From positions 372,001 through 436,000 of the forward strand of contig NW_023501061.1 in NCBI RefSeq assembly GCF_014066305.1: a stretch of DNA of 64,000 nucleotides, in the 5' to 3' direction. The DNA comes from Letharia columbiana (lineage: Eukaryota; Ascomycota; Lecanoromycetes; Lecanorales; Parmeliaceae). The stretch's first letter is position 1; the number at the start of each line of letters is the position of its first letter. The notes beneath the pieces are model-generated. The model saw nothing but the letters and a program-made list of their open reading frames with translations, had not been told where the DNA came from and made no database searches. Made by a program: the position numbers and the translations under genes. Shown one piece after another: positions 1 through 11,128 of the stretch.

Positions 1-151
1 GCGCAGGCTGCTGCAAATGTAGCAGATCACAGATATCCCTTCGTCGCCAAAGCATCCAACACCTCGAGCACATAAGCAGATTCCTGTGTCTCATCGTACG
101 CCTCCTTCTATACCACATTAGAACGTTCAAGTCTCAAATCCCTCAGACAAG

Positions 152-1448
152 ATGGTGCCAGATCTCCTATCAAGCAAATATGTCCAATACAAACAGGATA
201 CCAACAAGTTCATTTCATGGTTGGTTGATACCGCAAAGGAACGGCTATGTCAGACAAAACTCCGTACCAACAACTACGGCTGGAACCCCTCTTCTAAAGG
301 GAACGAATGGCTTGTTGATTCGTTGAGGTCTTTGAGGAGGCACTGGATCTACTGACACCCTACGTCACTGCATCACTGACGGAGAATGTTTTGCCAGTGC
401 GACCCGTTCCCAGCAAAAGTGGCGAAACCCGAGGCAAAACGCGCAGCAACCTGTTCGATGACCAGGAGATGGATAAGCTCCATGACCATGATGTTCTTGG
501 AGCAGCTGTGATCGACGTGCACGACGTGGTTGCAGTCGAGGACGCCACCCGGACTCAATGGAAGGAGGTGTACGAGCTAGAAAGCTCTGAAGTAGAGATG
601 CAATGCAATATTGTGCAAGCTTCAAGACGCTCATAGTGTCCTGGATTCCAATTATCGGGACCTGGAAATGCTACAAATCCGGCGAGGTTGATCTCGTCAC
701 AGCGTCTGTGGCGACCAATACTGCCATAAACTTCGTCCACGGCGCCCAGGAATAGCTGATGGCATCATACCCACAACTCACAGAGTACCCGAGGATGCTC
801 GATGCTTTCGACACTTTGGCCAAGAAACCCTACACCAGAATTGTAAGTTTTGACCGACGTGATGCCCAGGATATGTCGATGGCCACTGATCATGGCTCAA
901 CACGCACCGACGTTGCTCTAGACCCTAATCAAGACTTTGACTAGATTGCGTACCTTTACGCGCGACCTTGCCAGCTATTGGAAGCATTTTGGGACTTGGT
1001 TCGACAGTCGCCATCCCGCTATTAGGTATCAAGCAAGGCAGCTCGTGGCGGTGGTTACGACCCTCTGGCAGATCGATCTCAGATGAGCATCGATAGAAAA
1101 GACATGAAAGATTCGTATGTCCTAGCTGACGTTCTAGCAGAAGTCTTGCTCTTCACTAAGCTCGTCATGCCAGCCAAGGATGCATTCAGCCGAGGTATGT
1201 GGCAAGTTCTTTTGGGGGATGCAATATCGCTGTGGGTCGTATTCGCCCACCAGATATACCTCGAAATATACAGTACGCTTCATGAGCAGGTTGATAGGGG
1301 TTTGGAAGAATTGCGGGTCGCGAGGAACCAAGTGCCCTCGCTAAAGGATTACTTGAGAATGAAAAGTCAATGCTCGACGATGATTGGCCACAATCCGGCA
1401 CCCAACTGCTTCATAGAAAAGACGAAGGATCCCACACAACTAACATGA
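152..1448 (+). pseudogene. Decayed DUF6604-type gene
   Basis: Coding pieces in different frames resemble, in order, fungal proteins with an N-terminal DUF6604 region. The first piece starts at ATG 152 (MVPDLLSSKYVQYKQDTNKF...), typical of the family's opening 'YKQDT...WL..TA'. It runs out near 320. The reading resumes one frame over (EVFEEALDLLTPYVTASLTE...), which reads on past 600. Around 625-755 a third stretch carries the family-like segment 'YKSGEVDLVTASVATNTAIN' and ends at an in-frame TAG (about 752-754) just before MASYPQL. A fourth piece (1083-1448) contains 'LWVVFAHQIYLEIYSTLHEQ', another family-typical segment. At least one frameshift (near 320) and one nonsense codon break it; some breaks further on could be introns. 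Function of the family is unknown; it is common in fungal accessory regions. Assignment is by remembered family pattern, not by search. Confidence 0.6.
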
Positions 1449-1817
1449 CACTGCCGATAGACTCGACGTCAATCCTGTACCTGTCGGAGGCGCCGAACCG
1501 CGGAGGAAATTGCAACGCCCTCGGTCAATCCAAAGCAAGCGAGTGGCACCTTGACGGATGTCGTGGACCGGTAGGGCGACGAGGAGACGAAGAAGATATA
1601 CCTCAAGGGCAAGCGGCACGCTTGGCTCGGTAAGGGTATTCCAAGATTGGAAATGAAACGGCGACTACGTGCGTGCATGTCTGGTTTTCACATCCTTTGA
1701 AGAACTTCAGGTCGAATCGTAGCCTTCTCCCCCTTCCTGGACACTCGCTCTGGTATCCGTAGACGGGGATGGAAGTCAGGATGGTGGATTCTGAGGTTCG
1801 AGGCCATGTGCAGGATG

Positions 1818-1850
1818 GTGATGTTGATGCTGATGCTGATGCTGATGCTG
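1818..1850. repeat. GATGCT microsatellite
   Basis: About five tandem GATGCT/GATGTT units in a stretch with no convincing gene. A simple repeat, expected to vary in length between strains. Confidence 0.8.
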
Positions 1851-2240
1851 GTTTGGAACCTGTTGCGCAAATGTCTTGAGCGATAGCCTTGCATCTTTCC
1901 CAGTGAGTGGGTGGGTGGTCGTGATGCAGATATCCATGCATGCATCCATCATATTCAGTTTAGCGTAGGTGGTTGGGAGCGGTACCGTGAGTGAGTAAGA
2001 ATCGAATCGATTGGATTGGGTTTTCATGAGTTGCTTTCTTCGATCTCACGCTATTTCAATAGATGGTCGGTGTCAAAGCCTGACAATCTGCGTGATTTTA
2101 TCTGAGCGAATGTGTCACGGATATGCTTCCTCCACTCACGAGATCTGGTTTCCATGTGATGGAAGTAGATACCGTGACCCATCAAGCTCAAATGCACCTC
2201 ATATGGAACACCGGCGATCCTAGCACCTATTCTCCACCCT

Positions 2241-2263
2241 GCCATGCCATGCCATGCCATGCC
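2241..2263. repeat. CATGC microsatellite
   Basis: Four tandem GCCAT/CATGC pentamers, located just 3' of the minus-strand gene that ends at 2294. Confidence 0.8.
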
Positions 2264-2293
2264 CCTTTTTTCCATCAGAAATCATTCATTCAC

Positions 2294-3541
2294 TCATTCA
2301 TTCACGACCCTCAACTGGCCCTGTCCCCCGCTCTTCCTTAGTATCCCCTTCGTCCCCGGCCCGCCTTGCTGCCTGCTATTCTCGCTCAAATGCCCGCTCT
2401 CAATCTCCTGCCGGCCGGCGTTCAGGACCCGTTCGTTGTGCGCCTGTTGCTCGGGGCCGGCGTGGAAGCGCCGGTCGACGGAGGAGTTGAGGGTGCCGCG
2501 GAGGGTTTCGCCTACGCCCTGTTGGTGGAAATCGGATTAGCAAACGCTCGGGTGGGAAGCTGCGAGCAGGTGAAGATGTGAAGGGCAGGAATCGGATGGG
2601 AGAGAGAGGAGAGAGAGGAAGCAGGAGGGGAAGGAATGGGTATTGCTCACGTGGATCCCCACCGCCGCCGTCTTTAAATTCTGCAGCGTGCTTGGCGGTT
2701 GCTGCTGCTGCTGTGATGGTGCTTGACCTTGCGTTTGCGCTGGCACCTGGGCCCGCTCGTTCGGCGGCGTCCGGCTCGGATACGAGAAATTGTGCCTGCC
2801 TTGGCCTTGTGGACTACTCGGAGTCCCATAATTGTCCGACTGTCTCTGATCGTGGTGGTTCCTCCCGCCCGTGAGGATGGACGACAAGCCCCCACCTCCG
2901 CTCGATTGCTGCTGAGGTGGCGCGTTCGAACTTCCGTAGTTGTCCGGCTGCCTCTGATCGTGGTTTCTGCCGCCAGATAGGATCGAGGATAAACCCCCTC
3001 CTCCAGTTGATTGCTGCTGCTGTGGTGGCGGATTTTGATTTCCATAGTTGTCCGGTTGTCTCTGCTCGTGGTTCTTTCCACCGCTTAGGATTGACGACAG
3101 CCCTCCTCCTCCTCCACTCGATCGCTGTTGCGGTGGTGGATTCGGACTCGGCTCCCTCCTCGTAGATTTCGAGGGTATGTTTGGTCTGTCATTCTCGCGT
3201 CGTTGTACCGTTTCCGAAACCTCGGTCTGATCGCCGCCACTATTGACCCTGGGATCCAGCTTGTTAGCCAGATTGCTCGTGTGCGGCCCAGAGGTTGTAG
3301 AGGCACCACCGCCGCCTGTTGTGGTGGTAGTCGTGGTTGTAGTGGTGGTGGTGACGGTCTGTCCTTGGTCATTGACGGTCGTCCCGGTGTTGTCGCTGCC
3401 GGTCATGCTGGGCGCTGACTGATAAGAATTGTGGGCGTCTGAGGAGGCTTCGCTGCCGTAGGTGGAGTCGGTTGTAGGGGTGGGGCGGTCTTTGTGGCCG
3501 AAGAGGCCAAATCTGGACTTTTTGTCTTTGGAGTCCGGCAT
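2294..3541 (-). CDS. Gly/Gln-rich conserved fungal protein with three internal repeats
   Basis: Two exons, 3541-2651 and 2518-2294, joined over a 132-bp intron (GTGAGC at 2650, CAACAG acceptor ending at 2519). Splicing keeps frame (297 + 75 codons) and gives 371 residues. The splice restores the segment TAAVGIHGVGETLRGTLN, a motif I recognise as conserved in uncharacterised filamentous-fungal proteins, which supports the model. The N-terminus is polar and basic (MPDSKDKKSRFGLFGHKDRP). A poly-Thr run and Gly run follow, then three copies of a unit of about 35-40 residues, 'GGGGLSSIL(S/T)GG(K/R)NH..QRQ.DNYG', separated by Pro/Gln tracts. No signal peptide or membrane span is apparent. The protein is probably largely disordered. 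Function unknown; the C-terminal conserved block is the most likely functional part. Confidence 0.8.
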
Positions 3542-4539
3542 TTTGTGTTTGGAGATGGAGATGGTGGTGGTGAAGATGGTGGAGGCGATACAAGAGTGAG
3601 ACTTTGGTAGCTATGAGGCAAGTGAGTGGTAAAGGGCGTGTTGTCAGCGGATGTATATTCCTTGGTCGCGCGAGAAGCTGGGGATATCGTCATTGCAGGG
3701 ATCCGGTTTTGGATCTGCACTAGGCTACAAAGAGAACGCTTAAGGTTAGGGTCAGGGCTATCTCAGGGCTACGGCTATGTTCGGAGGGGAAGACACCATT
3801 TACAATATATTTGGCACAAGGCTCTACCCTCCCGACTTTCCAAAGGGTGGGAGAGTGTGGAGAACCCACGTTTGTTTGTCACAACATTGTGGTAGATAGG
3901 CCTGGATATGAAACACTTTCAGGCATTCCGGACCAATCAAATGGCAGACAATTCGGAGACTACACCACCAGCAACAGGGAATCTGGGTGTCGGCATGCCG
4001 GATCTCCGTTTCTCGGGCAGTAGTTTGTGAGGTTTTGCCTCGAATCCTATGCTGTTCCTAAGGGGGAACTTCGTAGGAAAGATCGCCTTCTACGCTCGTT
4101 TAGTCTCGAGAATGCCAAACTATTCAGGGAGATTTCCGACGTTTGTATGTGAAGCGAGAATCTATATCGCTATATATTGTATTTCTGTAGTTACATTTGA
4201 TTTTCTACCCCCCCTAACGTCAGACATCTAGTCAACAACCGCCAAAGTCGTGGTGATTCTGTGGTAGGATCCCCGTATCTGCCAGCCAAGTACTCGCAGC
4301 ATCAATGGAACGATGGATATATGACAGCTATCATGGGTAGTAAACGATCACTTGAAAACCAATATGATCATTCGCATCAACTTTTGTGTATTCCATATAG
4401 CTATCTGTGGGATTCTATCCCTATCTTTTCCTGTTACCACGGCGCCGCAGCCCGAGGAAAAAGACAAACATAGTCAATCTATTGCTTACAATCACATGAA
4501 ACCGCCGCGTATCGCCGCTATCATCCCCACATGCAACGC
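3542..4539. other. Intergenic region upstream of the Gly/Gln-rich gene
   Basis: About 1 kb between the start of the 2294-3541 gene and the 3' end of the SRA-YDG gene, both on the minus strand. It should contain the promoter of the former. CT-rich and polypurine patches lie near 3550-3600. I see no RNA gene or convincing ORF. Confidence 0.6.
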
Positions 4540-5925
4540 CTAAATGCTGTTCTTGAGCCGGTCATACACGTCCTTTTCCGCCTGAGTGGGCCTGCTCATG
4601 TCGATCTCGGGCTGGTTAGCTTCCCTCACGAGCTTGAAGCGGACGTATGCACCACCCCTCATGTTCTTCGCGATGCCGTCCGAGATGATGCGGTACAGTC
4701 CATCATAGCGGATCCCCTTCGACGGACAATGGTCAGCCCTCCCTGCCGAAGTCCGCAGCACCCGGATGGGACGGTCGTCGCGGCGGGATTGTTGCAACGC
4801 TTTGGTATAATGGGTGACGATGGGATTGGCTGGGTCTGTGTTGGCGTTGCTGTCGCTGCCGGAGTAGTAAAGTATGTCTTTTTCGTCCTTGTCGAGCTCA
4901 TCGTAATCGCCTGAGAGATAGGTCAGCGGCGAAACAGTTGAAGCTGGTCAGCTCTGGGACTTACCAGACACCACTATCGAGTAGGCTCCACTCTTCTCTG
5001 ACCCTGCAATCCCACTCTGCATAGCCCCGTGTGCTCCGTCCCGCAGTGCGCAGATGCGGTATGGCCACCATTGACCAACAGCAATTCCATTGTGCCCAAA
5101 ACTATTGCAAGGCCTCGTAGCAGACTTGTCGTCGATGCGATATACACGGCGGCGTCCGTCAGTGAGAACGGTGTTGTGCATGATGGATTGGACAGGCAGA
5201 TCGTTGAGAGCTGGCAGTTCGCGAGACTCTGGGCTGCGTGGATCTGCGGCTTTCCTCCCGCGCTTTTTACCTTTGCTCGCAGGAGCAGGGGAGGTTGAGG
5301 CTGGCCGCGTCTCGTCGACGACTTCTTCGATGTCTAGATCTCCTTCCACTTTGGCGAGAATGGCAGCAGCGGCTTCCTGGAAGGTTTCTGGGAACTCGTA
5401 CGGACGCGTGGCCTTGGGCCATACCCCCAAGATGCCGGTCAGCATGAATTTGATCTGCAATCTCTCCTCGGCAGCGCGGGTGAAAGTTTCGATCTGAGAC
5501 AGCGCTTTGACGATGTTGAAGACGACTTGACGCTCGTTCGTGGTCAACTGCCGCGGCTTCATGAGCTGGACGATGAAGCGCCCAATGATTGCTTGGGGTT
5601 CGTAGCGGCCAATCTCGGGGTAGAAGGGGAAGGTGACGATTGCATTGGGGCTGCTTGGCACAGTCGCAGGCTTAAGACCATTGCTCTCCGCTTTCGTCAT
5701 AATACCGTCGACAGTGTCTAATGCAAGGGTAGGTGGTGCAAAGGTAGGTTCGATTTCCTCGGACTCGCTGATGTCAACGAAATTAGCATCCAAGAACTCA
5801 CACTCCGAAAATGGTAGCCTGACTCACGAGGCGGCAGCTTCAGTTGGCAGGAGGCCCATCGTCTCCGCCTGGTTGGTGCCGCCTACAGTCATTGTTGCAA
5901 CAGGAGGCTTGTTCGTCTGGGACAT
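4540..5925 (-). CDS. SRA-YDG domain protein
   Basis: Three exons: 5925-5828, 5767-4965 and 4910-4540, with introns of 60 and 54 bp. All junctions are in phase and give 423 residues. The start ATG (5925, MSQTNKPPV) has A at -3. The second intron lies inside the domain, and splicing yields 'SIVVSGDYDELDKDEKDILY'. The SRA-YDG (SAD/SRA) domain spans roughly residues 260-400: 'VGQWWPYRICALRDGAHGA' at its start, 'AGSEKSGAYSIVVSG' in the middle, and the signature 'IRYDGLYRI' near residue 368. In UHRF1 and plant SUVH/ORTHRUS proteins this fold flips out and reads 5-methylcytosine in DNA. Here it follows a probably helical N-terminal region (about 70-175) and a basic linker (KGKKRGRKAADPRSP). No RING, PHD or SET domain is present, so catalytic ubiquitin-ligase or methyltransferase activity is not indicated. 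A reader role in chromatin is inferred from the fold only. Confidence 0.88.
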
Positions 5926-6427
5926 CTTTGCTGTTGGTGGGGTTAGTATCCGCAAACTCTCACATTGAAGACTGAGATTGGCAGCAAACCTCACTTTGCG
6001 ATAGCCGGCAGCACCGAGTAAGACCCTTGAAGGATCGACAGAATGTGGTTGCGAGTAGCAGAAGTGTACTTCCAGTACAGGTTGCTGACCCAAAAGACTC
6101 GTCCTTGTAGACTCGACGACGTTGTTGACTCGAAAGAGAAAGAGGGTTTAGTCCCTGAAAAGCGAGCTAGCATCTAAACAAAGTACCAGTCGGATTTTGT
6201 GCAGCCCTGCACACTAGCCAAATTCAGACAGGCTCTTCGATGGATTCCATCAAGATATATAGTATAATAAACGGCCAGGCTCTTAGTCGTCAAAGATTGC
6301 CGTATATATATAGAAATATTCAGCAAGGAGCCTAAATGCAAAGGGGGGCGACCCCGTCCAGATCTGTGCAGACAGGTGCCGAGATGTGTAGGTTGGTGGG
6401 CGAGACCGGGTACTTAAATACTCGCAG

Positions 6428-6560
6428 ATGTCACCGTGAATAACAGAAACCGATGCGTCACTACAAAAACAGAGTCACTTCTAAAGCGTCACTGCAGATA
6501 AAAATTCACTCCAAAAGCGTCACTGCGTTTCGGTATTCACACTTCGATGCGTCACCTTGT
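6428..6560. repeat. Degenerate tandem repeat with GCGTCAC core, period about 31 bp
   Basis: The core GCGTCAC occurs at 6455, 6486, 6517 and 6549 (spacings 31, 31, 32). Weaker half-step copies (GAGTCAC at 6472, ATTCACT near 6504, ATTCACA near 6535) alternate with them, so the basic unit may be about 15-16 bp in a two-unit higher-order repeat. 'TTTCGGTATTC' and 'TTTCGGTGTTA' extend the similarity to about 6570. It is non-coding and lies about 0.5 kb upstream of the SRA-YDG gene start. Confidence 0.75.
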
Positions 6561-7875
6561 TTCGGTGTTAGCCTCTAAAAATATCGCTGTGTTTGGGTAC
6601 CGCCCTTGAAAAGCGTTACACGGTGTAGGCAGGAGTCCCTTTAAAGCCTCTATCTCTGGTGGGCTTTTCCCCTGAAGCTGTTGCACCTTTAGGGGTGGTC
6701 CCTCAAAAACGCAGCACCCCAAAGGGCTAACACGTCTCCGATAAGACGAATGACCAAGGCAATAAGGCGTAGCAGTGGCAGCAATTCAAGGACGCAAGAC
6801 TGTGCAATGCTTGTTTTCAAAGGATTGCAGCCGCAGTTCCAGCGAGATAATTATGTTTGCTAGCCCTTTCAGAGCCTTCTCGAAGAGGTTGTAGCCGCAG
6901 CACAGGGACCGGATGCGAGAGTTTGTTTTTACTTTGGAGATACGATTGCAGTATCTTGAAATTATGTTGATGAATGCGAGGATGAGAGCCACAAACTAAC
7001 TTCGTTTGTGGGACAGTGTGTTTCAAGATGCTCGCTCGATCGACTTATAGCCTAGGCTATTATGTTTGATGGGAACCAGCGCTGCGATAGACGAACGCTA
7101 CAAACAGGGAAACCTGCTCGTGATCGAGCAGCGCGAGCAGAGACGACGTGGGAATAGGCGGATGGCCAGTAGTTGACGATGACCATCAATCGTTAACGAG
7201 CGGCTACTGTCCAATGCCACCAAGCACACTAGCGGTAGCAAGCTAGGTCCTGGAAGAGCAGACAACGTTCGATGGGGTTTCTCCCTTCCAGCGAAAGGTC
7301 TTCTGTGTTACTGCTAAGAGCCCCAACCCTGAACTTGACAAGTCGGCGACTAGACCCCTTCTGCAAGCGATGCCTTCGTCGGCAAGGCGAAGCGCCTTCG
7401 GGCCTGTGCCCCTAGGGATGTCTGGCTCGTGTTACGACCGGCTCGAGCGACAAAGAATGTGTGGCTCTCTGTGTTGAGAGACAGGAAAAGAAGAACACTT
7501 TTGTAAAGGAAATAGTCTGGTATGCAAAAGAATAAAAAGGGTTTAATTTGATGGGAAAAGGATCTCTCTTACATGTTTGCAGACAAAATACACCAACATT
7601 TAAGTACGTGCGGGCTTGACTCACTGGTGCATACCATGACCAATGAACATCGGCTAATATGCCTGTGCATTGGGTGGCGTGTGTTGTACCCGGAAGCGAC
7701 AGGGTCTAAGGTAGACTTACAGGATATACAGTTCGTACTCGGAAATCATCGGACATACTCTCTTGATCATGCCTCTTGTTGGAAGAGTCTTCCATAGCAC
7801 TCGAGCAGGCAGAATGTCTTGTCCGCTAAGAAGTTGGTTGATATGTATCGTTCTCGGACATGGGTCGAAGTTCTC

Positions 7876-7957
7876 TAATTGAATGAAGTCTTTATTATAT
7901 CAGTCTCTATTTTATTGAAGTCTTTGTTTCATTGAAGTCTTTATCTCATTCAAGTAT
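7876..7957. repeat. Short tandem repeat, ATTGAAGTCTTT units
   Basis: Four imperfect copies of 'ATTGAAGTCTTT/ATCAGTCTCTATTTT' are spaced about 18-25 bp apart in gene-free sequence. Confidence 0.6.
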
Positions 7958-9300
7958 TTCGCTTAGCTTCCATAGCGGCTCCGAGTTTTCTTCGTTGGTC
8001 ACGTGCTCGCGTACTCCTAGTCTCTGCGATTTATATCTCGACGAGAAAGGCTGGGAATGAATCTGCGTACTCGTTATAAGCCAGTGGTGTTCTTGCCTGT
8101 ATCGTCACTGGCCATTGTCTTACCTCGGATGGACGGATCAGAGTGAAATACATAAATTACAGGCTGCAAGTGCACGGATTTTCTGTGATACAGTAATGCA
8201 CGTTGAAAGCTTAATTCGTTACCTGGGTTTGGGGCGTACCTTACATAAGGTACTCTCGGCCAAAGAGATGCGCTTCAATGATTTCAAATATTCATCTCAA
8301 TGCCATACCTAGTGCGGGAGCCAGTGGGAAATGCGTGACCGGCACACGTGATTGTGGAACTGAAGTCACCACGTCCCCAAAGTCCGAGATCATCAGAGAA
8401 GTCGTCGCGCTACTCTAAAGTATAGTTCGACAGTTTACGAAACTTCCTTCTGCGAGACTCTTGCCATCCCTCCTTCTACGCCTACGGAGGTGCCCGCCGC
8501 CGATGCCACCAATGAGTGCTGTGGTGCTAGATTGATGTTGATGGCACCGGACCTTTATCGAAAGATTTTACCCGTGTGGGTAGACAACGCTCGAATCTTC
8601 ATCCTAGCGAGATCTCTTGATCTTGCACATATCGGCGGGTGGCTTTTCTTAGCTAGAGAAGCGTTCTCCTTGTTGAAAAAAAATAAGATCAACGCCTTTT
8701 TTGCTAATTCCACGGTGGATTCTTAGTCCTTATTTTGACTGTCAAGAGCCTCGTGCAGCCTCAGTAGCTTGGATGGATGCAATACCGTGCATGCGCCGAC
8801 ACTACGTCTCTTCAGCGATGTTACTTTCGTCAAGGCAATCACAAACCCTGTGCTGAGCTATCCTGCCGTGAGAGCCAAAATGTCATTTAGTACATCATTT
8901 TGGCTCTGCACTGTAGATCAGCCGTTGCGATTTCTTTCCGCAATGCCTTCTTTTAAGATACCTGCAATCGGACCTGAAAGATCTCAACGCCGGCAACGGA
9001 ATCGGAAATTCGGCCTTCTTGTCGGGGCTGCGCAGCCTAATTATGAAGGGAAGTCTTCGTTGCATGTACATAAGGTGGCCATATTCCCTCTAAAACAGTC
9101 CGTCTACTCCCTTGCTCTTTGATACTAAACACTCCACGTAGAGTTGGCAGGTACCACAACTGGAAGGCAGTCTCCGTCTACATCTTCTCGATATTATTCA
9201 AAGCTTCACCATCAAGGCACTCTTCTTCTTCTTCTCTGAAAGAAAATACTCCTCGTCCTCCTTTTTGTAACACCGCCCAGAAGAAACTCTTCGTCGGTAT

Positions 9301-10050
9301 GATGGAGGCATCATCCAACTCAAGCAAAGTAGAGTCTCGAATCCAGAATGCAGACGCTCTAGCCAATGCATCTCCATATTCCGCTCCTACCAAGAACAAG
9401 GAGCGGTGGACGAAAGAAAATTTCAACCTACTCACCAAATTCATGAATGAGGGCAAAAGCTTTAAATATATTAGCGACCATATCGGACGTACAGAGGTTG
9501 ATTGCCTTAAAAATTGGAGTAAACGTAACTCATCAGGCTGGTATGCACAGCAGCTCCCACCGGCGATGCCGGCAGCTCAGGCTGTTCCATTCCCCCAAAG
9601 CCTGTGGTCAAGACAGAAGATGAACTACAAGTTTCCCTTCGAATGGGAGGCGAGGACTGGAAGGAAATCAGCGCAAGACTAAGGCGTCCCTGGAGAGCCT
9701 GCTGCATTTACTCTTATAGGATGCATCCCGATCTTGTGCAGGAGCTGAAAAGGCAAGGCCTGGATGACGAAGAAGAAGAAGAAGAAGAAGAAGAAGAAGA
9801 AGAAGAAGAAGAAGAAGAAGAGGAAGAGGGAGATGTAGCTGATGGGTTCAGCGAAGAAGAGACTATGGGTGACAAAGAGACTGAGAGCGAAGGGATGACA
9901 GACGTAGGAGTGAAGGACAATGAGGCTGAAGCTGAAGCTGTTATAGACGAGGGCGAGGTCGAGGACTGGTGGAAGGAGCATTCATTACCACTGAAGGATC
10001 GCACAAGGCTCAAAAGTGAACCCAGAATAACGACTGCATCTTACGTGTAG
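9301..10050 (+). CDS. Myb/SANT-like protein with acidic tail (paralogue 1, splice unresolved)
   Basis: From ATG 9301 (MMEASSNSSKVES...) one frame encodes a Myb/SANT-like repeat, 'RWTKENFNLLTKFMNEGKSF' followed by 'ISDHIGRTEVDCLKNWSKR' (to about 9525). A second Myb-like unit, 'VKTEDELQVSLRMGGEDWKE' then 'ISARLRRPWRACCIYSYRMH', lies in another frame (about 9604-9730). It continues into a poly-Glu run encoded by a GAA microsatellite and an acidic end stopping at 10050. A 56-bp GT-AG intron at 9525-9580 would join the two frames, but its branch site is poor, so a frameshift is an alternative. The spacing of Trp and the 'GRT..C...W' pattern fit Myb-type DNA-binding helices. Target and role are unknown. 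Related pieces follow at 10223-10599 and 11129-12363. Confidence 0.55.
9769..9828. repeat. GAA trinucleotide run
   Basis: About 20 tandem GAA codons coding the poly-Glu tail of Myb-like paralogue 1. Slippage here would change tail length without breaking frame. Confidence 0.9.
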
Positions 10051-10222
10051 AAAATTGAGGATCGAAATGGCATAGATTTAAGCAAGGCATCCACAAACCT
10101 TGACTTCCGTGACGCCTCTTTTCAAATGCCTGCACCCCAGTCAAATCCCCTGCAGCCTGCGAAAACCAATCTCCAGCGTCCAAAAAATTACAATCACACA
10201 GTATCGGCCAAACGCCACGGAT

Positions 10223-10599
10223 AAATCAGGAAACACGAGCGTCTCTCTGAGCTACGCAAGACCGATGAGTCATGGATCGAGACTTGGGAGGTTTTGAAGA
10301 GTACCCATACCGATGGGGACTGTTGTACTTGTTGGTTTGAAGACTGTTGGGATGACTTCGACGATTTTTTTGTCAATGGCGAGATTGATCTGGAGAAAGT
10401 GAAAGAGGGTATGGTGAAAAGACGTGGAGGTAGCGATATGACCGATGGAGAGACCGATGTGGCCGATTGTACGGTGGACAATGGAGAAGCGGATGAAGAA
10501 AGTGATGAGATGGACGATGGAAGGCTGAGCGCCTGGTTGGCCCGTGGTAACGCTCTCGCTTTTCCAAATTGCAGTGAGGGCCCGAGTTCCCCTCGTTGA
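10223..10599 (+). pseudogene. Truncated Myb/SANT-like fragment (paralogue 2)
   Basis: The frame read from about 10223 gives 'HERLSELRKTDESWIETWEV' and then 'CCTCWFEDCWDDFDDFFVNG'. This parallels the end of paralogue 3 ('CHSYWFEECWELFHELIIEE') and is followed by an acidic tail (DGETDVADCTVDNGEADEES). The first-helix region and any upstream Myb units are missing, and no start codon precedes it in frame. It is either a remnant of a tandem duplicate or a late exon of paralogue 1 placed after its stop. It probably does not make protein on its own. Confidence 0.45.
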
Positions 10600-11128
10600 C
10601 ATCGGTAGGTACTAGTATAGTGTCGTGTATCATCCGATCTTACATATCTTGATTCTTCGGCGAGCAACAAACTTCCGGATCCGAGAAAGTTGCATCCGGG
10701 TGCACGTGCTATAGACGGTAAGAATAGGTGGATTATCTTTCCAAACAATGGCGTTCGATAGGGTGATCGTATTTGGAGACCCTAGACGTGGGTATTCAAT
10801 TGCATACTCTGGCTTGTACGAATTGAAACATCTTGATCTCCGGAACGCCTCATTGTAGATGCCCGTTTCGGTTTCGTAGCTATTGAGCAAGTCTTCCGCC
10901 ATGCCGAGTGACCGTGCAAGCTGACGACAAAGAAGATCACTTGCGGCATGTGTAAAGGAGCGTGCCCGAGTTAATAAAAAGCTCACCTTGCCTTGTTCCT
11001 CATCAACTTCAGGCACACGAATTGTGAACTACGGCTGCTTGAGATGCCTAGACCTTGTGTGTTGGAAGGAAAAGAACCCTCGCAAGAGCTTCGTCGCGGT
11101 ATCTCCAGCTTGGCGATCGCCAGCCAAA

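Larger units (their letters stand above)
1449..2293. other. Intergenic stretch with short simple repeats
   Basis: No supportable gene. It contains a GATGCT hexanucleotide run (about 1818-1850) and a CATGC pentanucleotide run (2241-2263). A TCATTCAT-rich patch at about 2283-2304 overlaps the end of the next minus-strand gene. Confidence 0.6.
5926..9300. other. Gene-poor 3.4-kb stretch
   Basis: Short ORFs occur (for example 8115-8312 and 8490-8726) but show no family resemblance, no splice support and no coding character I trust. The stretch holds the GCGTCAC repeat array (6428-6560), a patch with several 'ATTGAAGTCTTT' copies (7876-7957), and a TGTTACGACC sequence at 7431 that could be an LTR edge but has no partner in the window. 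The left end (5926 to about 6200) should hold the promoter of the SRA-YDG gene. Confidence 0.55.

Noticed and set aside
7431..7800. TGTTACGACC start resembling an LTR edge
   Set aside because: No second copy, no matching TAACA-type end and no adjacent polypurine tract found in the window.
8115..8726. Two short plus ORFs (65 and 78 codons)
   Set aside because: No domain, no splice signals and no good start context. Expected by chance in a 3-kb gap.
10630..11016. Minus-strand ORF of 128 codons with a possible GTGAGC donor near its start
   Set aside because: No recognisable family, no partner exon that fits, and it lies between Myb-like pieces on the other strand. Chance is the simpler reading.
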